Assembly: GCF_036417845.1 (NCBI RefSeq)
Contig: NC_089994.1
Location: 16,944,001 to 17,008,000 of the forward strand
Length of the DNA stretch: 64,000 bases
Direction: 5' to 3'
From: Apteryx mantelli
Taxonomy: Eukaryota; Chordata; Aves; Apterygiformes; Apterygidae
Below the pieces are notes generated by a model. That model was not told the DNA's origin, made no database searches, and was given only the letters and a program-made list of their open reading frames with translations. The number at the start of each line of letters is the position of its first letter. The first letter of the stretch is position 1. The translations under genes and the position numbers were made by a program. This document shows, piece by piece, positions 11,176-19,759 of the stretch.

Positions 11176-11345
11176 CTTGGGACTGGGCGGCGCGCCGGAA
11201 GTGACGCGCTGGCCTCCCGGCGGGTGGGGCGGTGGGGGCGTTCCCGCCGTGGCGCATGCGCACGCGCTGGGCACGTGGAGCGGGCGGGAAGTGGCGCGCG
11301 CCCGGCCGTTGGGCTAACGGTCGCTGCGCTAACGGTCGCTGCCTC
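11110..11345 (-). promoter_or_regulatory. DIABLO: DIABLO CpG-island promoter with YY1, ETS, NRF1, E-box and MYB motifs
   Basis: Around and upstream of the DIABLO start are a YY1-type element GCCGCCATCTTG (about 11168-11179) covering the ATG, an ETS/GABP box CCGGAAGTG (11195-11203), an NRF1-type palindrome GCGCATGCGCA (11252-11262) and an E-box CACGTG (11272-11277). Three MYB-type YAACGG cores follow: CCGTTG at 11306-11311 and TAACGG at 11315-11320 and 11330-11335. The last two lie in a 15-bp tandem duplication. No TATA box is seen. NRF1, GABP and YY1 are usual regulators of nuclear genes for mitochondrial proteins, which fits DIABLO. Confidence 0.7.
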
Positions 11346-11497
11346 CCGCCGCCGGCGCTGTGGGGAGCCCGGCGCGAAGGGGAAAAGCGGCTGCCCTCCC
11401 ACCACCCACCCCTCCCGGTACCGGCCCTCGCGCAAGGGTTGGGTCGGGTTTCTCCCGCGGCGTCCCCACTCCCACCGGTGGCTGCTCTGCTGTTCAG
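11280..11497 (+). ncRNA. Possible first exon of a divergent non-coding transcript
   Basis: On the strand opposite DIABLO, a strong splice donor CTGTTCAG|GTAACC lies at 11497/11498, about 300 nt from the DIABLO start and inside the same CpG island. This is the arrangement expected for a promoter-divergent transcript. No convincing protein is encoded. The start is a guess, and only the donor is seen directly. Confidence 0.25.
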
Positions 11498-12480
11498 GTA
11501 ACCGCACTTTTCTTGGGCCTGAAGTTGCCAGGCCTAAGAGAGAAACAGAAACGCTCGTTATGAGTTCTCAGTTCAGGGCCTTGCTCTTTGCTCTCCGGTT
11601 TGGCCAGTTCCTCCTGTGTAGCCCTACTCATAGACATCTGACTGAGACCAGCCATGTTCGCAGATGGGCCAGGCCATCGATGGGAGTGTTGACTGAGATC
11701 ACACAGATGGACTTTGACAGGTTCTGCTTGTACCCTCCATCTGGTTTACTTCATCCTTATTTTTCAAGGTGACGCTGCTTTGGTTTTGGCTAGTTCCTTA
11801 TTAGCAATAATCCTTAGCTTCTACAACTAACATTTCGTGTATGGTTCCATGTGAAGGGCCCTGCTGGAATCCAGATCAATTAAGTCTATTCTGTTTCCAG
11901 ATACTAGGAGGTCAGACCTGTTCTCAGTGAGACCCATTTTACCCAGCACAGTTTGGTTTTAGCAAGACAATGCTGCATCTCAGTCACATCTTTCAGCTGT
12001 CTCCATGTTTTAAGCATTTGTTGAAAGCATTGCATACTCAAGAGAACCAAATAATAGGCCAATAGATAATGTGTTGTTGGAGACATTTACCCCCTCCCTG
12101 TGAAAGTGTACCTCATGAAGCTGTAAGGAGAGGGAACATCTGTGCTGATTTGAAAAGTCTGTTTCTGGGACAAAGTGGGAAAAAAAAGTAAATTCTGTAT
12201 TTCTGCCTTCACACCCTTAATGAGTGAGAGTTAGGCAAGGCAGGACTTGTTTACTTCAGATGTTGGTCACGCTCAAATAGTGTCGCATGCCTCCCATTCT
12301 TCCCCTGTGCTTGGCAGGCTGCCATTCTCTGGGGGCATCTGTGTGGGGGTGGGAATCCCTGGATGAAACTGCTGGGAAGCTTTTAAAATTTTCAGAGAAC
12401 AGGAGCAAATGTCAAGGAAACAGAAAAAGAATCTGCAAGAGCCACAAAGATCGGTAAGGTACATGCATATAGATATATAT
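11498..12480. other. Spacer between the DIABLO promoter and the microprotein gene
   Basis: Apart from the edge of the CpG island, no gene, repeat or clear regulatory element is visible. A minus-strand AGTAAA variant polyadenylation signal (TTTACT near 12249) might serve the microprotein gene, whose 3' end is not resolved. Confidence 0.35.
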
Positions 12481-12675
12481 ATTTTTAAGCTTTCTTCTTT
12501 TTTACATAAGAAAATAAGATTGTGATTAGGCAGTAATAAAAGAAAACACTTGCAGAGTTGGTGCAGGAGAAAGGGACTGCCATTCTGTTTGCTGAGCAGA
12601 TGCCCAGGGCAAGCTGCGCAGTGGGATCTGTTGCGTCTGGGCCAGTCTGTGGTTGCAGGAGCAGAAAAGGAGCTG

Positions 12676-12810
12676 TCATTTAAGCACCAAGAAGTAAGTC
12701 GTCCAGCCAGCGAGGAGCAGCGCCCCGACCAGCACCGTGTAGCTGAACAGCACGAAGGCCAGGAGCTCCTTCAGCACCTTGAGGAAGTGGACGGCAAAGG
12801 AGTCCGGCAT
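12676..12810 (-). CDS. 44-residue single-span membrane microprotein, function unknown
   Basis: The frame starts at ATG 12810 (MPDSFAVHFLKVLKELL) and ends at TGA 12676-12678. A short amphipathic N-terminal piece (FLKVLKELL) leads into one hydrophobic segment of about 25 residues (AFVLFSYTVLVGALLLAGW), followed by TTYFLVLK with a terminal lysine. Aromatic and small residues at the membrane edges are typical of a real transmembrane helix. The exon begins at a strong acceptor (TTTCTTGCAG before 12875), with 65 nt of leader before the ATG. The exon is in frame with an upstream leader, but no earlier in-frame ATG exists, so 12810 is the only sensible start. I do not recognise a family name. By size it resembles SMIM or regulin-type microproteins, but no diagnostic motif is present. 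It lies between DIABLO and VPS33A on the same strand. Confidence 0.6.
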   Translation of the reverse strand: MPDSFAVHFLKVLKELLAFVLFSYTVLVGALLLAGWTTYFLVLK

Positions 12811-14067
12811 GGTTCTTGCAGCAGTGCGAGGCAGGTAGGGTGTCTGGGGCTGCTGGCACCCTGCTCTGTCCGGGTCTGCAAGAAAGAAGAGCAAAGGGGC
12901 AGCATGAGTCTTTCTGGGCAGGAGACTGCAGAGCTGTGAGTGTGAATCTACTGTAAGAAGTGGCTGTGTTCAGGAGGGCTAATGGTCACCCTGCTTTCTC
13001 AGAGCTTCAGCGTCAGGTTGGGATCGTGTGTGCTTGTTCACAGAGTCCTCTCCAGGGTTACCAGGCTGTGCAGTGTTGAGAAGGAGTTCAGGATCTGGTC
13101 ACAGACTCCAAGGCAGGACTGATAACTAAGCAAATTAAAATATAGACACACATGCAGTGGACACTGATGTATAGGTAAGGACCAGTGGCCCAGAGTCCAG
13201 CTGGCTAATGGTGTCTTTTCCCCTGTGTCAGTTGCTGCGCATCCAGGAAGCTTCACATTTAGAGCATTTGCTGATGGTACATTACCAACAGAATGTTCTA
13301 ATCAAAGTGGTCAATTCCTCCAAGGAAGCCACCATTAATATTTAATGATATAATAGCATCTAATGGAGATACTGGCACAAACTGAGTCCTTTGTTTAAGA
13401 CTGAAGAAAATGGAACTTAAATACAAGTTTGCACAGCCAAAGATTTCTAACTCGCATTAAAAATAACCTTTAGATGGGGGACAAAAGGTAAGATATTTTA
13501 GAATTCATTTCTAGTTGTATTTTAAAGTCATACTTATGCATCACTTTAAAAGTTGCTCATTAGTTAGTTAAATGCAAAATCTGAACACTTTTTCAAAAGT
13601 TATTGGCTTCTTGGACTTAAAGCTGTGAAGACATATCTAAAAAATTCTACTGTGTCCCCAATTTACATGTTATTTTTAATTTTGTTCAGAAATATGCCTG
13701 CACTCTTAGTCAAGCTCATAAAGGGATTTAAAACCAGATTCAGGATAAGGCTAACCTAAAAGGATTATTTCTCATTTAAACAGTCTAAAGCCGGTCAAAG
13801 TAATCTGAATTCACATTCTGCCACTTAGAATATTTTTAAAGAGCTGTTATCATAAAGAGTTCACCTTTTGATTAAAAATAATTTGGTCTTTTTAAATAGT
13901 TTCAGTCATTTCCCCCAAGCTCAGGCACATGTATATGTTATAGAAGCTATTACGTTGTAAAAACAGCTATAGCTTCCCGGTTGTTCAAAGTATTGAAGTT
14001 TTCTATTTATAGTCTTTACATATTTTTTCATTACCTAAAGACGTTGACAAAGAAATAAACTGCTTAC

Positions 14068-14250
14068 CCAGGTAGATGATGGAATCTACTTGTAAAGTTC
14101 CTATTTCTAGCCGGTTTTGTTCTTCAGCTGTCCCTTGAATTTCTGGCTTCCAAAAGGTTTGTGCTGTAGTTTGATCCCCTTCTGATCTGCTAATCCGGGA
14201 GCCAGGAGTAATGAGGTCGTATTTACAGCCCACATGAGGACTAATGCACT
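14068..14250 (-). other. Probable 5' leader exon and TATA-like promoter of the microprotein gene
   Basis: A strong minus-strand donor CTACCTGG|GTAAGC ends an exon at 14068. Joined to the acceptor at 12875, it gives a 1.2-kb intron. Upstream, a TATA-like CATATAAC (14272-14279) would place the start near 14245-14250. The exon holds a 42-codon upstream open frame starting at ATG 14235 (MWAVNTTSLLLAPG). The phase of the main frame stays open through this exon but contains no ATG. All of this is read from splice and promoter signals only. Confidence 0.4.
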
Positions 14251-16223
14251 AGGTGTGGTCAGGACCAGTTGTTATATGACATAGCGCCTTTGCTCTCTGT
14301 GCGGCGCAGCAGTACAGAATGCTCCAAACAGCTCCCCTTCCCCAGAGCGCTTTTGTCAACAGTATTTTGTGATTGGAAGCAGTATGGCTTTCCTCGTGTT
14401 ATCGGGTCAAAACCGGCATTTGTTTAAGTGTCTTTATTTTGCTCTAACAAAGCTCTGTGTCATCTTTCTTATGCCTTTTATTCCACAGTTCTGTTAACTG
14501 AGAGGCTGTTGAGTGTATTCCTCCATTCTCTGAGAAATTGTGCCTTAGTGGGCCACTTGAGGAGGAGGATACTTGCATACAGCTGTGGATCTCCCAAGAT
14601 CAGCAGCAGGTTACAGAATGGAGCTATGTGGATTGAGTCAGGCTCTGTTATCAGAGGAGAGTGAGCACTGAGAACAGTCTTTCCGCTACACTCTCACTAG
14701 TTCCCTGCTGCATCTTTGCCCTTGCACGCTCAAAAACTAATCTCTGCCTTTTAGAGAGACAGCAAAAGATACAACTTCTTTGCAGCAAGAAGGTGGGGGC
14801 AGGGGAGACAAGATACCTGTTTATTTTTAGTAAACTGCTTTCTGATAATGTTATATGAAAAGTGAAAGTGTTTTGAGGTGGAGGTTGGTTAGTTTTTTTG
14901 TTTTGGGGTTTTTTTTTGCTTGTAAACCAGGCAAATGCAGACAGCAGAGAGAGGCAAGATTATATGTACTGCAAATCAAATCTCTTACCTACAAAGATAA
15001 TATGATCTAGAAAATGGCCCCTTAATTTAATTAGGCTCTCTTGTTATCAAATTATTACCCGCATGGTCAGCAAGGCCTTAGACAGATGCAGAGCATAATC
15101 AAGCTGCTCAGGAAGCCTGTTAAGTAGTAATTGCTCCTCCAGAGAATCGATCATAGTCAAGATGGCCTTTATTTTATTGTTTTTGTTGTATAGTTCCAGG
15201 AAGAGACTTTGTCTAGTTTGTGTATCTGTTTGATTCTTGATTGTTTGTGGTGCAGGCTACAGCCTGTGCAAAACCAATGCAGCAGTGTTGCTGGAAAGTT
15301 AAAGTTTACCAAGTGTTCAGCATAAACTATTTGTAAAACAAGTTTAGACCCTAGTATTACTAACACATTTGCTGGGCCAAGTGAAAAAGGTAGGCAAGCT
15401 GTTGAATTGGTGTTTTGCTTTGTTTCTTTTATTCATCTGTTTTGTAGCTTTTATACATCATAAGCTTGGGTCACAAACTAGCCTAATCAGTGCTATTTGT
15501 TTCTTTGTGATTAGTTTAATTTTCAAGGTTCCGGGGAAAAAAAAAAAATCTGGAAATTATGATAGGGCAAAGACAAGACCCTCAAGGACAAACCAAGGAC
15601 ATTCTGTGTAATGATATACTGAAAGAACTGCACTGAATACCTTTTTTTTTATTATTAATATTTTGCACAGTATCATCTAATTTTTGATCCAAAACTGCTT
15701 CAACTTTCTCTTTAAACACTGCTAACTTATGTACTTTCACAGTGGAACTGTATGAATAAAGCTTAGCGGGGCAAGCGTTGGCTTCTTGCATAATTCATAG
15801 GGTTTGCTGGTTGAAGTTGCAGTGTGTTAATTTTAATTCAGGTTAAGTTAACGGATAAAAATGACATCATGGCTTGTTATTTTTATAAGGGAAGTCTGCA
15901 AGTTGCTTGCCTGCCTTAAGTAAAAATCCTCAAATGTTTAAAAATATATTTCTTTTAAACAGTCAAGAAATCCTGTAAAGATTTTTCTAATACAGTACAT
16001 AAAATGGCAGAATGGACTGTAGTTAGTGTTATGGTCTGTGTGTGTGGAGAGGGAGAGAGGGAGAGAGAGATCTTTTAAAAGTGATCACATAAGTAAGTTT
16101 TTGTTTTATTACAATAAGCAAACTGGAGTTCGATGGACAGAAAGGGTTTCTGAGAAGAGGCAGATCCAGCAGAACTCAATCTTCCCTTTTTTTTTTTTTT
16201 GAAAAAAATAAAAAGGCCAGATC

Positions 16224-16249
16224 TCACAGTTAGTTATAACTAACTGTGA
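16224..16249. repeat. Perfect 26-bp palindrome
   Basis: The half-site TCACAGTTAGTTA is followed directly by its exact reverse complement, with no spacer. Each arm carries MYB-type CAGTTA/TAACTG cores. It sits in intergenic DNA about 2.3 kb beyond the VPS33A 3' end. Confidence 0.85.
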
Positions 16250-16690
16250 CAACTTGGAAAAAAATGATGATTTGGGACATATGCCGCATGCAGGGTAACT
16301 AAGAGCAGAAATGTGTGCAAAGACAATGTTTTAATGTGTTGGGGGGTTTTTTTTAGGTTTTTTTTTTTTTTAGTTTTTAGTTTCAACTATTTACAAATGA
16401 AAGGCAATGCGAAGCAGAATCCCAAGTGGTTGCTTTCAAAGAGTGTGAGTACATATAGTGAGAGGGGACAGAGCAGAGGGCCTGAAGCCAGCAGCCTAGG
16501 CTCTGCCAGTGGTCAGCTGCACAGGCTTATGCAACAGTCCCTGGTTTTGTCGTCCCAGCTTCTAGCAATTAGCAAGACTGAGCCTTCTGGAGCTAGAAAC
16601 TGCCTCATGCTCACTGGCTTAACATCAAGGGCTGCTGCCATCATGCCCATGGAAAATTCCATTTTACAATTTTGGGCTCTGCAACAGCTT

Positions 16691-16694
<4 letters not shown>

Positions 16695-16722
<28 letters not shown>
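16695..16722. repeat. Poly-A tract of 28 nt
   Basis: An uninterrupted run of 28 adenines. No retrocopied gene, SINE body or target-site duplication is recognisable next to it, so it is annotated only as a homopolymer. Confidence 0.9.
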
Positions 16723-16724
<2 letters not shown>

Positions 16725-18544
16725 TGTCTTTAAAGCCCGATGCTTGCTGTTTCAATGAGATTGCTGGTTTTGGCCTGAGTCCCACCTGGGGAAGGCCCAT
16801 GTGACTTTAAACGGGCTATCAACACACTGATGTAATTCATACTCTGGAGCTGCTTTACAGTCATGTGGGTGTACCAAGGACCCTGGAGAAGCAGGCCAGT
16901 TCATACAGACCCCCTTCAGCAGGCCGTTGAAGTAAAGAGCCAGTAAAAGGCTCCAACGTTTCCCTTGTTATTTGAGTGCAGTTAGTTTTATCTGCAGTTA
17001 GTGAGTGCTGCTGCCCTGCATGTGGACAGTTTAAACTGATACCGCATGTGGTAAAGGAAACCAAACGAACTTCTTGCCAAATAGCATGCAGGACTGTGGA
17101 CTTGAATGTGCCCTGGAGGCAACTAACCATAACACACAGCTTGCTACAGCTACAGCGCAGGCTAAGCGAGGAGCATTACTCTGGATGCCTGATTGATAGC
17201 CACGGAGTTTCTGAAGGGGAACTGAGGACATGCAGCAGTAGCAGGAGCAGAAAGGTAGGGAGCCTCCTAGAACAACTGGCTCCAAAAGGAGCCTGTCAGC
17301 TCATCCTGTTTCATTTTTAAGTTATGCATGATGGAACTGTGAATTAATTGTCATGTAATTGGCCTTTTGTCCTCAGAGTGTATCTGAATCTATGCAGTAA
17401 AAATGTTACTGTTTCCCCTTTTCAGCAGCTATCTTTCCATTGCACAATCCGTTGCCAAGAACATGAGAAAACTTAGTTGCTGTGGTCTGGCCTCTTTGGC
17501 TGCTTATTTGCATGAACATGCTGGAACTTGGAGAAGCAGAAGTTCCTCATCTTTCATGAGAAAGCCGAGAGCAGAGGACACCACCCCCTATACAGAACCC
17601 TTGGTGATTAAGTGCTGAATCCATAGTACAGTCTTCATCTAGGGCTTTTCCTCCCTTCACCCAGCTAAGACGGCAACTTCAGTTTCTCCATTTCTGATTA
17701 TATAAAGTCACTCTTCTTAAGTCCACAATCAGTGAGTTGGCAAACTGAAAGGGTTACTCCACACGACCTGCTCATGTTGCAAATGCTGTAGCCAAGCTTC
17801 AGAAATACCAGGCCATGACCTTTCTAGCAACAAAATAACGGTACAAACCTTGGAAGTGCTAGAAAAAAACTAATAGGAAAAAAGTTACGGTTTTAAGTTT
17901 TCTTTAAAGTGATGTGCTGATGTTGGAGGAAAGAAAGCACCTTCTGCCATGTCTTTGTTCTTTGCCATTACTTTTATCACTAATTCCAGTTCAAGTCATG
18001 TGCATTGCTACAAGCTCTCAAGAAAAGCATCACTAAGTCATAAAAAGAACATCACAAAAATTACTGGGTCAGGTAAGGTAACTGGGAATGCACATACAGT
18101 AGCAGGAATAAGCCTAGAACCAAGAGTGCTCGTAGGTCTAAACAGTGCAATAGTTCTGGACAGAGCCTAAGCATGGCCCAGAAAGGAGACCTTTGTAGCT
18201 ACCAGTAAATACAGAATGCGGAGGGAGCCCAGAGGAAAGGAAATGAGCACGTTTTAGGGCCCCCCCCATGACAGCTGTTCAAAGCACAGCTGAGTATGGA
18301 TCTCTGACAGCAACAGATCTCAGTGCATTTACAAAATTACCAGATGAGAGAGACTATGAATATTGGTATGCAATCAGGAGAAGACATCCTGTCTCCTGAG
18401 CTTCTTAGGAAGGTGACCAAAAAAGTAATCACATCACCAGATTAAAACTAAACTGAAAGGAAGAAAAAAAAGATGCAAACTGGCAAGTGGAAGGACCAGG
18501 CCCCCTCCCCTAGCACTTGGTTGCTGATTCAGACCACAGGCAGT

Positions 18545-18798
18545 GACATCTCTTTCTCCTATTGTTTATTTCATTGAAAGTGCCTTTCAGCACTGCTCGT
18601 CCGTAAGGAAGTTCCACAACAAGCAGCAACACCAGAGTGTGGAGAGGAATGAGGGTAACTGCATCATGACCTGGTCTCAGGAGAGTCTCTTCCACCATCA
18701 TGTTTCTCTGATGTCTAAGCAGCCGTGCCAGAAGACCAGAGACCCATGTGCCTGTATCACACATGGCCTCTCAGTTTTACAGTCTCTTGCCACAGACC
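18545..18798 (-). other. VPS33A: 3' UTR of VPS33A with polyadenylation signal
   Basis: A minus-strand AATAAA (TTTATT at 18565-18570) lies about 230 nt after the stop codon. The expected cleavage site is near 18545. Confidence 0.6.
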
Positions 18799-19727
18799 CT
18801 AGAAAGGGGCAGGCTCCAGTTTTTCCATCAGGGATTTGATCCAGCTTGTTCCATTGATCAGTTTTGTAGTGGCAATGACATATTCTGTGCCTCCATCTTC
18901 CATCTGAGACAGAAATCTCAGTGCGGCTATTTCTGCATATGTCACACCTCCCAGGAAGAACACCAGAGTGACTCGGTTCTCACCATGTTGACCTGTGTAT
19001 TCAAAGAGATTTACAGACTTAGTTTTATTTTAATGTTTCCTATCCTTTGCCTGTCAGTCAAACTCAAAATGTCCTAAAATAAAGATAGCAGCTGAATTAG
19101 AGGAGAAACCTACTGGGCAGAGTACCAGACTAGGGCCCAGATATGCAAGCTATATTCCCAGCTCTGTAGTTTCTTTTCAGGATGTGCATCTGTCTCCTCA
19201 GGCTTAGTACTATGAGAGTGATGTTGACCTTTGTAATGTTACTTATTAAAATCTCAGTGTAAGGTTAGTGATTATTTTAGTACTCTGATGAGAAGTTAAA
19301 TATATCTACAGCTCTATATTATAAAGATGCATTTTAAATACACATGGTGCTGTTCATTAATAGGCTGAATAGGTCACTGGCAGTTTTAAAGAAGTCAGGA
19401 AACTATCTGTCAAGAACAGGCTAGGCAGATCTAATATTGTGGGACAAGCAGATGAGGTAGATGCCCAGGCTCTGCCAGCCCTGATGCTTGTTTGCCTCAT
19501 CCCAGCCTAAAAAAGATGCATGTTTCTTTTAAAAATGGGGAAACAACAAAACTTACGCTTTTTCTGAAGGCCAGTAGGTAACTGCTGCCTCTCCTCAAAA
19601 TGGGGACCTGGCAGCATCTTTAAAACCTCTTCTATGCTCCGCCACCCTGGCCGAGCCAGTAGCTGTGCCAGGCGCACGCTCAGCGGAGCATAGCCACTGT
19701 ACACGTAGGAGATATCGTTAGGATTCT

Positions 19728-19759
<32 letters not shown>

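Larger units (their letters stand above)
14300..18544. other. Intergenic region between the microprotein gene and VPS33A
   Basis: No supported gene. It contains a purine-rich GA stretch (about 16045-16070), a perfect 26-bp palindrome (16224-16249), several T or A homopolymers and a 28-nt A run (16695-16722). Open frames in this stretch are short, lack splice context and resemble no protein I know. Confidence 0.45.

Noticed and set aside
11224-11772. 182-codon plus-strand frame starting in the DIABLO promoter
   Set aside because: Arginine/proline-rich GC-driven composition, crosses a strong splice donor and resembles no protein I know; more likely part of a non-coding divergent transcript, if transcribed.
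16313-16722. Sequence before the 28-A run considered as a retrocopy or SINE with a tail
   Set aside because: No recognisable gene, SINE promoter box or flanking target duplication could be found.
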